A DNA stretch of 64,000 nucleotides from Niallia circulans (GTDB lineage Bacteria > Bacillota > Bacilli > Bacillales > Cytobacillaceae), in the NCBI RefSeq assembly GCF_003726095.1, contig NZ_CP026031.1, positions 1,116,001 to 1,180,000 on the forward strand. Reading direction: 5' to 3'. Below the pieces are notes generated by a model that searched no databases, was not told the origin of the DNA, and was given only the letters and a program-made list of their open reading frames with translations. The position numbers and the translations under genes are program-made. Position 1 is the stretch's first letter, and every line of letters starts with the position of its first letter. Below, piece by piece: positions 19,492 through 26,451 of the stretch.

Positions 19492-20103
19492 ATGATTTTT
19501 TCAGAGGTTAATATTCACTTATTTAGGTACATTAATGATTTAGGAAAGCAATACACCTTTTTGAATATACCAATGATACTCATTGCCGAGTATATGGTTT
19601 ATTTCTTAGCTATTGCAACTTTGCTGCTCTGGTTCAGTAGCAAGAAGAAAAATAGGATGATGGTATTATGTGCCGTGGTTAGTTTCCTATTTGCAGAAAT
19701 TGGAGGGAAAATAGCTGGATTACTGCATTCAAATTATCAACCTTTTGAAGAGTTGTTAAATGTAAATAAATTGATTGAAAAGGCTGTGGATAATTCTTTT
19801 CCAAGCGATCATACAATTTTATTTTTTTCCATTTGTCTATCCTTTTATTTGTTTAAAAGAGGGATTTGGTTGTTTTGGGTTATTCTTGCACTTATTGTTG
19901 GGATATCGCGTATATGGGTTGGAGTACATTATCCAATGGATGTTTTCGTTGGGGCATTCATTGCGACTATGTCATCCATTTTAGTATATTTGACTTTACC
20001 AAAATTAAAGTTGACTAATCAATTTTTAGCCTATTATGAGGATTTGGAACAACGTCTTACTAGAAAAGTTTTTTCAAAAAATAAAGGTTCAAAGGATATA
20101 TAA
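19492..20103 (+). CDS. bcrC: PAP2-family undecaprenyl-diphosphatase (BcrC-like)
   Basis: A 203-residue polytopic membrane phosphatase. The PAP2 catalytic blocks are NSFPSDHT near residue 101 and SRIWVGVHYPMDVFVG near 139, with both catalytic histidines. Residues KIAGLLHSNYQPFEE correspond to the first PAP2 motif, where BcrC has the more usual YFEPRPF; here the Lys/Arg is at LLHSNYQPF, so this motif is weakened. The family dephosphorylates undecaprenyl pyrophosphate during lipid carrier recycling and gives bacitracin resistance. AGAGAGGA precedes the ATG. Assignment to BcrC rather than a general PAP2 protein is probable, not certain. Confidence 0.8.
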   Translation: MIFSEVNIHLFRYINDLGKQYTFLNIPMILIAEYMVYFLAIATLLLWFSSKKKNRMMVLCAVVSFLFAEIGGKIAGLLHSNYQPFEELLNVNKLIEKAVDNSFPSDHTILFFSICLSFYLFKRGIWLFWVILALIVGISRIWVGVHYPMDVFVGAFIATMSSILVYLTLPKLKLTNQFLAYYEDLEQRLTRKVFSKNKGSKDI

Positions 20104-20190
20104 CAGTTGTTTACAATAATAGTATGAAAAAATAATGCAAGCCTCCTTCTAAGCGGCTTTGCTTACTGGGATAAACGAAGTGTGAACAAT

Positions 20191-20232
20191 CCTTCAAAAG
20201 CAACGTATGATAAATCACTCCGCTTTTGAAGG
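20191..20232. terminator. Hairpin between convergent genes
   Basis: CCTTCAAAAGC pairs with GCTTTTGAAGG across a 20-base loop, between the PAP2 gene and the convergent acetyltransferase. It lacks a clean T run, so terminator function is likely rather than clear. Confidence 0.5.
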
Positions 20233-20250
20233 AATTTGATTAATAAAAAT

Positions 20251-20781
20251 CTAATCTGAAGCTAAAAGTGAATACAATTGGAGATCAATAAAACGATTCT
20301 TAGCCTTTTCCGCTTTTCTTAAAGTTCCTTCGTAAGTGAAAGATAACTTTTCTATAAGTCTGATTGAATTAAAGTTATCAGGTTCGATTTTAGCTTCAAT
20401 CCTATTTAGGTTTAAATCAGTAAAAGCAGATTGAATTAAACATGAAATTGCTTCTTTTGCATATCCTTGTCCCCAATGGAGTTTGCTTAATTCATATCCT
20501 ATTTCCGCTTTCGCATTGTCAAAATCAATAAAATTAAAGCCACAAGAACCGATAATTTGGTTTGATTCCCGCTCAATGATGGCGTAGCGAATGGCTTTAT
20601 CTTCCTTTGCTAGCTCATCTAAGAAAAAAATCATTTCTTTTGCTTGACTTTCCTCTGTGAAACTGTCGATATTCATAAATTTTGTCACTTCTGGATCCGA
20701 CCAAATCGGAAATAAACTAGTTGAATCTGAGTCTCTCATTTTTCTTAATAATAGTCTTGTAGTGTGTAATTCTGTAATCAA
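20251..20781 (-). CDS. RimJ/RimL-type GNAT acetyltransferase
   Basis: A 176-residue GNAT protein with the Acetyltransf_3 layout: TTRLLLRKMRDSDS at the N-terminus, IIGSCGFNFID near 73, AEIGYELSKLHWGQGYAKEA (CoA-binding GQGYAKEA) near 90, and the C-terminal NFNSIRLIEKLSF motif. It should acetylate an N-terminal amine or small molecule; the target is unknown. The TTG start is 7 bases after GGAGGGAAA on the minus strand. Confidence 0.9.
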   Translation of the reverse strand: MITELHTTRLLLRKMRDSDSTSLFPIWSDPEVTKFMNIDSFTEESQAKEMIFFLDELAKEDKAIRYAIIERESNQIIGSCGFNFIDFDNAKAEIGYELSKLHWGQGYAKEAISCLIQSAFTDLNLNRIEAKIEPDNFNSIRLIEKLSFTYEGTLRKAEKAKNRFIDLQLYSLLASD

Positions 20782-20981
20782 TATTTTCCCTCCATTTTAT
20801 AAGTTTAGTTTGGGGTTATATATTGATATCTGTGCATAATTCAGTCCCTTCGTATTGATCTTTTTTTATTATAACAGGACTGTTATGAGAAAGAAATAAA
20901 ACTAACCAAAATGCGATTAACAACCACTATATTTATGAAAGAAGTCTAATGGTAAGAGGTTAATGAGGGGGGATGACATGA

Positions 20982-21173
20982 TTAACAGCTGATAATAAAA
21001 AAATGATACTTCTTTTTAAAGTAAGTACCATTCGTCTTTTTGATGATTAAGAGGTTTCTTTTTGTAATTTCATTTTTTAGTATTTTTACAAATTCATTTG
21101 ATAATTTGAGTTTAACTGCAGAAAAGTATGCAGTCATTAAGTGATCATTACTTAATTTTCTTAATGAATCCAT
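20982..21173 (-). CDS. sda: Sda-like sporulation checkpoint protein, long C-terminus
   Basis: Residues 3-41 (LRKLSNDHLMTAYFSAVKLK and LSNEFVKILKNEI) match the helical hairpin of Sda, the small protein that binds and inhibits the histidine kinase KinA when replication is disturbed. B. subtilis Sda has 46 residues; this one has 63, with an added basic and aromatic tail (IIKKTNGTYFKKKYHFFIISC). A strong GGAGATT ribosome binding site precedes the ATG. Whether it is the main Sda of this genome or a paralog cannot be told from the window. Confidence 0.75.
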   Translation of the reverse strand: MDSLRKLSNDHLMTAYFSAVKLKLSNEFVKILKNEITKRNLLIIKKTNGTYFKKKYHFFIISC

Positions 21174-21436
21174 CGTTACAATCTCCTTTGATTGTTAATT
21201 AATGTATATTTACCCGAATTTGAGCAATATAAACTAATTATAGGGAAAATTAAGAAATCTATATTTAAACAAAGGCAGTACTGCTGCTTTCTTATTTTTT
21301 ATGGTTTTCTTTATAGAAAAATTATTAATGGCACAATCATTTGTTTCACCATTTTCATACTATATATGGAAAGGACAAGCAATTAATAAATCCTTTGATT
21401 GCTTGGAGGTATTCTTTTAATAAAGGGGTGAAATTT

Positions 21437-21577
21437 ATGCCATTTACAATTTTCGGTTTTGATTTAACTGTTACTATTTTAAATATTCCTTTTAATGCAG
21501 AATATAGTATTACTATTGGTAAAGAGCACAAAGGGAAACATCATCATGATCATCATCATCTTCCTGTAAAAGCATAA
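21437..21577 (+). CDS. 46-residue protein with histidine-rich tail
   Basis: The peptide starts MPFTIFGFDLTVTILNIPF and ends with KEHKGKHHHDHHHLPVKA, which has seven histidines and one aspartate in about 12 residues and should bind divalent metal. AAAGGGGTG lies 6 bases before the ATG at 21437, so the longer frame from 21341 is not used. A terminator follows. Family not recognised; the N-terminal half reads as two beta strands. Confidence 0.65.
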   Translation: MPFTIFGFDLTVTILNIPFNAEYSITIGKEHKGKHHHDHHHLPVKA

Positions 21578-21591
21578 TTATAATGGTTTAA

Positions 21592-21625
21592 GAAGGCTAT
21601 AAATATGGTCTATTTATAGCCTTTC
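21592..21625 (+). terminator. Terminator after the His-rich peptide gene
   Basis: AAGGCTATAAATA pairs with TATTTATAGCCTT around a 5-base loop. Confidence 0.8.
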
Positions 21626-21676
21626 CCATGTATGCCTAGAAGAGTAACGATGAGAAGTAATCACTAAAGCAGCGGA

Positions 21677-22267
21677 TTAGTCCGCTGTTTCATTTGGTAC
21701 TAAATTTAAAAAACGGGCAAATCCAAGAAGCATATATTGTCGTTTACTATACATATCATCTATTAGTTTACAAAAGTTTTTATAAGCGAATTCGTCTTTA
21801 GCTTTTTTGCGTTTTTCTCCAAGACTTTGCAATGATTTACTAAGCTTTTCTACTTCCAAACGGTATGTTTTTTCCTTCTGTTCATATTCCTCGATTTTTG
21901 CTTTGATATTTTCCGGGATATAGGTTTCTGGAATAAGGAGCGAAACCATTGCTTTTATTTTTGGTATCTCCAGTTGATTTGCTAAATAGGTACGGTGATT
22001 CCCGTCTGTTGCAACTGTATATTTCCCATTAGGAAGCCTATATAAATGTAAATCGACGGGACATTCATCATGCCAGCCCTTTTGTTCAAGTGAATTTCGA
22101 AGTTCTTTCATTTTATCGCTGTTCTTTACTTGATTAACTGGTGTAGAAAGGCCGATGATGTCATTTGGAGATACAGATATGACACCATAATCAACTGTAA
22201 CAAAAGGTTTATAAGTCTTCACTATTTGATCAAAGAGCATCCATCGTTTTCTAAATAATTTAATCAA
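21677..22267 (-). CDS. ParB/sulfiredoxin-like domain protein with coiled coil
   Basis: The 196-residue product has a ParB N-terminal/sulfiredoxin-like fold signature: a loop with GLSTPVNQVK, a helix MKELRNSLEQKGWH and the nucleotide-binding motif TVATDGNHRTYLA near residue 90. Residues 120-165 form a charged coiled coil (KIEEYEQKEKTYRLEVEKLS). There is no helix-turn-helix, so it is not a plasmid ParB. I use the TTG at 22267, 8 bases after GGAGG; the GTG at 22276 overlaps that site. It stands alone; the function is unknown. Confidence 0.7.
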   Translation of the reverse strand: MIKLFRKRWMLFDQIVKTYKPFVTVDYGVISVSPNDIIGLSTPVNQVKNSDKMKELRNSLEQKGWHDECPVDLHLYRLPNGKYTVATDGNHRTYLANQLEIPKIKAMVSLLIPETYIPENIKAKIEEYEQKEKTYRLEVEKLSKSLQSLGEKRKKAKDEFAYKNFCKLIDDMYSKRQYMLLGFARFLNLVPNETAD

Positions 22268-22629
22268 TGGAAACACCTCCTAATTAAAGCTATTTTAATT
22301 ACAGGTAGTCTCATGACAACTAAATGATAATAATTATTTCAGACTATAGACAAACCTGTAAATAGGAGTTTAGTAATCCATCATTTAAAAAAAACGATTA
22401 CGTATCAGAAAATTCGTTTAGTTAAATGGTATAATAAGTTAGATAGATAATAAGTAAAGAGGTAGAAATAAGAAATTATATAATTATATATGTAAACGGA
22501 TTCATACAAAAAGAGAAACGATTATTTTTTTTCTTTGTCAAGTTCTCATGAAAAACAGTAATAAATCGTTATATCTATCATATAGTACGAGTGTAATCAT
22601 AGAAAAAGTGGAGGTGCCATTTTACTAAT
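22268..22629. other. Divergent intergenic region with possible Fur-like box
   Basis: The region separates the ParB-like gene (minus) from a small membrane protein (plus). TGATAATAATTATTT at 22325-22339 matches 13 of 15 positions of the Fur 7-1-7 motif and lies about 60 bases before the ParB-like start, but the region is so AT-rich that this may be chance. No gene seen. Confidence 0.3.
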
Positions 22630-22857
22630 ATGAGTGGATTAGTGTTTTTTCAATTGATTGCCGCGTTATTAGTAGCATTTATATTTTCGTTTTTACCTAT
22701 CTTAATTTTTTTTATAGTTGTCCTATTTTCAAAATTGAAAGGGTTTACTTTGTCTGGGAAGTTTACAAATAGCTATTTGTTAATCGGCACACTCTTTAGC
22801 TTAGTTGTTTTGTTCTCATTTAGTATTCCGACTGTCTTACATTATATTGGAAAATAA
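22630..22857 (+). CDS. Small membrane protein, 75 residues
   Basis: Two long hydrophobic segments (about residues 5-34 and 48-68) are separated by the basic turn SKLKGFTLSGKF. No family recognised. GTGGAGGTG lies 14 bases before the ATG, a long spacing, so the start may be slightly different. It is preceded by a long AT-rich region and is not obviously in an operon. Confidence 0.5.
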   Translation: MSGLVFFQLIAALLVAFIFSFLPILIFFIVVLFSKLKGFTLSGKFTNSYLLIGTLFSLVVLFSFSIPTVLHYIGK

Positions 22858-22936
22858 GCTGAATTTAAGAAAGATAGCTCCCTATGACTGAAGAATAACT
22901 TCTCCGGGGAGCTTATTAATTATAGATTAACCTCTT

Positions 22937-23488
22937 TTATTTCATAAAATATAAAAACCAAACGGCATGATTTTGCTCATCATGCGCGGCTCTTAAAAAA
23001 GCTTCTTTTACTTGATGGTTCGTTGTATTATAGGCGATTTCTAAATACATATCGACAGTCTCTTGTTCATCAAGAAAGGCAGCATCGATTCCTTTTCGAT
23101 AATTAGTTGGACATTTTTCTTTCATTATTGGTGTGTGTTTTTTTCCTGTTAATTGAGTATATAAATTGGAAAAAGTATTATAATGTCTAATTTCATCTTT
23201 TCGAATTTCTGTTATGACTGTTTGTTCCTTTTTCGAAGGAGCGATATTTTTTAGGGTATGATAACAAGAAATGGCTGCATATTCTCCATTAATTGCTTTT
23301 GTAATTTGTGAAAGTAAATGGTTCTTTCGGATAGAAGTTTGATTAGGTTGCCTATAAAGACTGTAGGAATATGATGGTAGATTAAAAGGTGTAAAATATT
23401 TTTGATGAGGAGAATTGGATAGTTGGCTCCATTGGCTATGAGAGGAAAATGGATATCCTTCCAGCCTATGCGGTATAGCTAGGTTCAT
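22937..23488 (-). CDS. Ferritin-like superfamily protein (YhjR-like)
   Basis: A 183-residue protein. Residues 1-55 are a Ser/Tyr/Pro-rich leader, as seen in spore-associated proteins. Residues 58-183 form a ferritin-like four-helix bundle with metal-ligand motifs NGEYAAISCYHTL, RKDEIRHYNTF, DEQETVDMYLE and HDEQNHAVWF, the paired E and ExxH pattern of rubrerythrin-like di-iron proteins. It resembles B. subtilis YhjR. A GGAGTT ribosome binding site precedes the ATG. It may handle iron or reactive oxygen species during sporulation; that is inference. Confidence 0.75.
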   Translation of the reverse strand: MNLAIPHRLEGYPFSSHSQWSQLSNSPHQKYFTPFNLPSYSYSLYRQPNQTSIRKNHLLSQITKAINGEYAAISCYHTLKNIAPSKKEQTVITEIRKDEIRHYNTFSNLYTQLTGKKHTPIMKEKCPTNYRKGIDAAFLDEQETVDMYLEIAYNTTNHQVKEAFLRAAHDEQNHAVWFLYFMK

Positions 23489-23617
23489 CTTAAAACTCCT
23501 TTGTTTTTGCTTTATCTTATTCTTAGTTCTGTGGAAAGTTGGTTGTCTTTATTAAAATGGGTGTCTAACAGCAAAGATAAAAAAATCTCCCCCGAAAGAG
23601 TAAAAAGTTTTTAAAAT

Positions 23618-23668
23618 AGAACATTAGTTCGCGAACGACTTGAATAAGAACGAATGTTCTTGTATAAT
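23618..23668 (+). promoter_or_regulatory. SOS promoter with two LexA boxes
   Basis: AAGAACGAATGTTCTT (23646-23661) is a perfect palindrome of the GAAC-N4-GTTC type, placed exactly between a -35 TTGAAT (23640-23645) and a -10 TATAAT (23663-23668) with 17-base spacing. AGAACATTAGTTCG (23618-23631) is a second box just upstream. Both fit the Bacillus LexA consensus CGAAC-N4-GTTCG. Confidence 0.85.
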
Positions 23669-23690
23669 GAAAAAGAAGGAGGAGTTAACG

Positions 23691-23912
23691 ATGGTAAAGC
23701 AATTAGAAAAAGCATGGAAAGAAAAAAGACCAATTGAGATTATCTATGTAAAAAAGGATAATACTGTCTCCCAGCGTACAATACTGGTGTATGGAGTCAC
23801 AGACATATACATAATGGCCTATTGTCTAAAAAAGAAGCAGCCACGCATTTTCAAGTTGGGTTCCATCTTAGCAGCCTCCTTTGTAAAAAAGAGACATCCA
23901 TTGTATGCTTAG
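23691..23912 (+). CDS. Small WYL-like protein under SOS control
   Basis: The 73-residue product reads as a compact beta barrel: KRPIEIIYVKKDNTVSQRTI, then DIYIMAYCLKKKQPRIFKLG and SILAASFVK. This resembles the WYL domain core, which binds nucleic acid or nucleotide ligands in stand-alone and regulator-fused forms; it is also YolD-like in size. GAAGGAGGAG lies 7 bases before the ATG at 23691. Two LexA boxes control the promoter, so it should be induced by DNA damage. No polymerase gene (uvrX/dinB) follows; a terminator comes at once. Confidence 0.72.
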   Translation: MVKQLEKAWKEKRPIEIIYVKKDNTVSQRTILVYGVTDIYIMAYCLKKKQPRIFKLGSILAASFVKKRHPLYA

Positions 23913-23941
23913 AAGCTTTCTCCTGAGGAGATAGCTTTTTA
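23909..23941 (+). terminator. Terminator after the WYL-like gene
   Basis: AGCT-TTCTCCT pairs with AGGAGA-TAGCT around a tight turn, then TTTTTATTTTT. Confidence 0.8.
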
Positions 23942-24248
23942 TTTTTGAACAGATAAGATTGAATGTTGTTGCAGATGAATGGGAGCCAGTATAGATATTT
24001 CAGACTTGTAGGGTCCTTTCTAAAAAAGGAGAATCTATCATATTAGATTGTGAATCTATAAGCTTTTGTTCTAATTAGTGAATCATTAGCTGAGATCGTT
24101 TGCTGGTATTATAAAATGCTCCGATTTCCTTGTGTTTAGCTTTATTAAAATCATCTATATTTACTAGACATATTATCCGCGTTTCTATTAATAGACTTTT
24201 CTCTTAGTAGTTCTGCATATTTTGACAAAGAATAGTATAAAAGCTCGG
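23942..24248. other. Intergenic region before the cotD-like gene
   Basis: About 300 AT-rich bases. No open frame with a ribosome binding site was seen. Short repeated words (AATCTATCATATTAGAT, GTGAATCTAT) occur but form no strong structure. Confidence 0.4.
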
Positions 24249-24275
24249 ACAAGCATTGTTTCCTTACATAATATA
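24249..24275 (+). promoter_or_regulatory. SigK-like promoter of the cotD-like gene
   Basis: CATAATATA (24267-24275) matches the SigK -10 consensus CATANNNTA, and the AC of GGACA (24249-24250) lies 16 bases upstream, where the SigK -35 AC is expected. Motif match only. Confidence 0.6.
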
Positions 24276-24316
24276 TATTGTAAGTGAAATTCAAAATTTG
24301 AAAGGAGCGAAAGAGA

Positions 24317-24628
24317 ATGGGTCGTCATAATAATAATGTAGGTGGTTCAGGTAATAACAAACATTGCAATAAATGTTCTAATCGTGTTTCCCCAGTAGAA
24401 GATATCATCCATCCAACTAAAACAGTTGTTCGTACAACAACAAATGAACGCAGAATCCGTAATATTCATCCAACAGAAATCATCAATGTAAACAGAACTG
24501 TAGTTCGTAATGAAAACTTTTTCCCTGTAACAGAAAGACAAGTAAACGAAACAGTAGTGGAAGATTTTGATTGTGGAGCTGACATTAATAACTCAAATAA
24601 CTGTAGACCAAGAAGAAGATTCTTCTAA
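24317..24628 (+). CDS. cotD: Spore coat protein, CotD family
   Basis: A 103-residue protein with the CotD pattern of repeated HPT/HPTE segments followed by NVN or TVVR (IIHPTKTVVRTT, NIHPTEIINVNRTVVRNENF, FPVTER). The N-terminus is Asn/Gly/Cys-rich (GGSGNNKHCNKCSNR) and the C-terminus Arg-rich (RPRRRFF). CotD is an inner coat protein made late in the mother cell. AAAGGAGCG precedes the ATG, a SigK-like promoter lies 40 bases upstream, and a strong terminator follows. Confidence 0.82.
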   Translation: MGRHNNNVGGSGNNKHCNKCSNRVSPVEDIIHPTKTVVRTTTNERRIRNIHPTEIINVNRTVVRNENFFPVTERQVNETVVEDFDCGADINNSNNCRPRRRFF

Positions 24629-24638
24629 TGCAAGTAGG

Positions 24639-24676
24639 AAAGGGCACCTGTTTAAATATATATAGGTGCCCTTTTT
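24639..24676 (+). terminator. Terminator after the cotD-like gene
   Basis: AAAGGGCACCT pairs with AGGTGCCCTTT across an AT loop and continues into T residues. Confidence 0.92.
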
Positions 24677-24710
24677 TGTATAAGCGAGGATCTGTATTCA
24701 AAAAAGGACA

Positions 24711-24745
24711 AAAAAAGAAAGCACAAACCGTGCTTTCTTTTTACG
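24711..24745 (-). terminator. Terminator of the first YjcZ-type gene
   Basis: On the minus strand AAAGCAC pairs with GTGCTTT around GGTTT and is followed by a T-rich run. Confidence 0.8.
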
Positions 24746-24747
24746 GA

Positions 24748-24858
24748 TTAATAACTTCCTAAATAGGAAGCCCCAATGATAATTAATAAAATGAACAATA
24801 CAACTATTAAAGCGAAGTTACTACTGTAACCGCCGCCACCGCCATAACAATCTGACAT
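24748..24858 (-). CDS. YjcZ-family sporulation peptide (36 residues)
   Basis: The product has a Gly/Tyr-rich head ([14 protein letters not shown]) and a single hydrophobic helix ending in GASYLGSY. This is the YjcZ-type signature ([18 protein letters not shown]) found in many small spore-associated membrane peptides of Bacillaceae. AGGAGGTGG lies 6 bases before the ATG. CATAGGATA at 24889-24897 on the minus strand fits a SigK -10. A near copy lies 210 bases away at 25068-25169. Confidence 0.85.
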   Translation of the reverse strand: MSDCYGGGGGYSSNFALIVVLFILLIIIGASYLGSY

Positions 24859-24888
24859 GTGTGCCACCTCCTTCTACTAGTTACAATA

Positions 24889-24897
24889 TATCCTATG
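24889..24897 (-). promoter_or_regulatory. SigK-like -10 of the first YjcZ-type gene
   Basis: Minus-strand CATAGGATA matches CATANNNTA, with AC 15 bases upstream as the -35. Motif match only. Confidence 0.5.
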
Positions 24898-25004
24898 TAA
24901 ACAAGTAGAAGAGTGAATGGACAAGAATCCCATAGGTAGAACAAAAGGCTTTTTCATTAAAGGCTTACAACTAATAAATAATAGACTAGATATACTAAAA
25001 ACGA

Positions 25005-25048
25005 AAAAAGCCTCAAGAACAATCACATATATGATTGTTCTTGAGACC
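25005..25048 (-). terminator. Terminator of the second YjcZ-type gene
   Basis: CTCAAGAACAATCA pairs with TGATTGTTCTTGAG, and on the minus strand the hairpin is followed by GGCTTTTTTC. Confidence 0.9.
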
Positions 25049-25067
25049 TTAGTAATCGTTACATGAA

Positions 25068-25169
25068 TTAATAACCGCCTACATAAGATGCACCGATGAT
25101 AATTAATAAAATAAATAATACGACGATTAAAGCAAAGTTACTTCCAAATCCGCCTCCATATTCAGACAT
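25068..25169 (-). CDS. YjcZ-family sporulation peptide (33 residues)
   Basis: Starts [11 protein letters not shown] and continues with the same hydrophobic helix as its neighbour, ending GASYVGGY. The DNA of the two helices is also similar, so this is a local duplication. GGAGGTGACTGAT precedes the ATG. CATATCATA at 25199-25207 (minus) with AC 16 bases upstream fits a SigK promoter. Likely a late mother-cell spore peptide; its exact role is not known. Confidence 0.85.
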   Translation of the reverse strand: MSEYGGGFGSNFALIVVLFILLIIIGASYVGGY

Positions 25170-25198
25170 ATCAGTCACCTCCACCTATAGATTTACTA

Positions 25199-25207
25199 TA
25201 TGATATG
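25199..25207 (-). promoter_or_regulatory. SigK-like -10 of the second YjcZ-type gene
   Basis: Minus-strand CATATCATA matches CATANNNTA with AC 16 bases upstream. Confidence 0.5.
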
Positions 25208-25366
25208 AAAGTGACCGACTATGGTGTGGACAAGTTCATCAAAAATTGTTAAATATGTAAAATGGCCAATAATCTTAAAAAGGAGTTGATCTAGGGAAAA
25301 ATAACTGGATAGCGCTTACTTTTATATCTGAAAAGAAAAGTGTTCCATTTTATCAAAAAAATAAAC

Positions 25367-25525
25367 CTATTGTGTGCAGACATCTTCTAATTGTGTAAGC
25401 TGAGAATTATGTACGAGTTCTACCTTAAAAACATTATAAATATCCCTAATTTCACAGTAACCTGTATCATAGCAAAATAAAACTTTGAACACTCTGCCTT
25501 TATACAAAACCTTCCCTTCTTCCAT
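25367..25525 (-). CDS. Unrecognised 52-residue protein
   Basis: Starts MEEGKVLYKGRVFKVLFCYD and ends LTQLEDVCTQ. It looks like a small beta-rich domain (KVLYKGRVFKVLFCYDTGYC) with three cysteines. AAGGAGGT lies 6 bases before the ATG, an excellent ribosome binding site, which is the main reason to believe it. No family is recognised. It is convergent with nothing nearby and divergent from the LOG-family gene. Confidence 0.6.
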   Translation of the reverse strand: MEEGKVLYKGRVFKVLFCYDTGYCEIRDIYNVFKVELVHNSQLTQLEDVCTQ

Positions 25526-25826
25526 TATAAACCTCCTTGATATTAGGTGTACTTAGAGATGATTTCTAGTTTCAATTACCCAATCTTGAAATAAAATAAA
25601 CCTATTTTTTATTATTTTTTTTTTGAAAAACAGGTTCCCGTTTTCTTATGTGCTATGAATCTTAGGAAAATCATAAAAATATAATAGGAAATTAGTGAAA
25701 ATAAGACTTCTTTTAAGCCGTTAATCCAGTTAGAATAATAGGAAGGAGAAAATTTTTCCATTTCAACATTGTTGAACACAGGTTGGTAAATAGAAAGTGT
25801 ACTATTCTTAAAATGGAGGGATCAAG
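25526..25826. other. Intergenic region before the LOG-family gene
   Basis: Three hundred AT-rich bases between divergent genes. I see no open frame with a ribosome binding site and no strong hairpin. Promoters for both flanking genes must lie here but none stands out. Confidence 0.4.
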
Positions 25827-26408
25827 GTGAAAAAAATTGCTGTGTTCTGTGGTTCAAGTACAGGTGCTTCGCCAATCTATACGGAGGAAGCAATTGCGTT
25901 AGGGAAGGAATTAGCAAGAAGAAATTTAGAACTTGTATATGGTGGATCATGCGTAGGTTTAATGGGAGCCATTGCAGACAGTGTGGTGGAAGCTGGTGGT
26001 AAAGTAATTGGTGTGCTTCCAGACTTTTTGCAAGAAAAAGAGATAGCACATCCAGCTTTAAGTGAGTTAATTATTGTTAAGTCCATGCATGAACGAAAAG
26101 CAAAAATGACTGAGCTTGCAGATGGCTTTATTACTCTTCCTGGCGGTGCAGGAACGATGGAAGAATTTTTTGAGATTTTTACTTGGGCACAGCTTGGATT
26201 ACATAAAAAACCTTTAGGAATTTTGAATATTAATCATTATTACGATCCTCTTGTGGGATTAATTAATCATATGGCGGATGCGGAATTTTTACAAGAGCAA
26301 TACCGTTCCATTGCGATAGTAGATTCTAATCCAAAACAATTACTTGATCAATTCACTACTTATACCCCGCCAGCCATTAAAACGTTCATTGAAGTAAGTC
26401 AATCGTAA
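25827..26408 (+). CDS. yvdD: LOG family nucleoside 5'-monophosphate phosphoribohydrolase
   Basis: The 193-residue Rossmann-fold enzyme has the LOG signature PGGAGTMEE near residue 109 and the upstream MHERKAKM block near 88, plus FCGSSTGASP at the N-terminus. Members cleave the N-glycosidic bond of nucleoside monophosphates, releasing the base and ribose 5-phosphate; they were first known as lysine decarboxylase-like by mistake. It resembles B. subtilis YvdD. ATGGAGGGATC precedes the GTG start. The next acetyltransferase starts 43 bases later. Confidence 0.92.
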   Translation: MKKIAVFCGSSTGASPIYTEEAIALGKELARRNLELVYGGSCVGLMGAIADSVVEAGGKVIGVLPDFLQEKEIAHPALSELIIVKSMHERKAKMTELADGFITLPGGAGTMEEFFEIFTWAQLGLHKKPLGILNINHYYDPLVGLINHMADAEFLQEQYRSIAIVDSNPKQLLDQFTTYTPPAIKTFIEVSQS

Positions 26409-26451
26409 TTTTTTTACCTTTAAATTTATTCATGATAGGAGTAGAACAGCT

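Noticed and set aside
21192..21386. 64-codon plus-strand frame rich in Phe, Ile and Cys
   Set aside because: No ribosome binding site, composition typical of AT-rich noncoding DNA, and overlaps the leader of the His-rich peptide.
22325..22339. Fur box for the ParB-like gene
   Set aside because: Thirteen of fifteen matches in very AT-rich DNA is weak, and the gene has no iron-related feature; kept only as a note.
24317..25169. CRISPR-like or tandem repeat array from the two YjcZ-type genes
   Set aside because: The repeated DNA is coding sequence of two homologous peptides with separate promoters and terminators.
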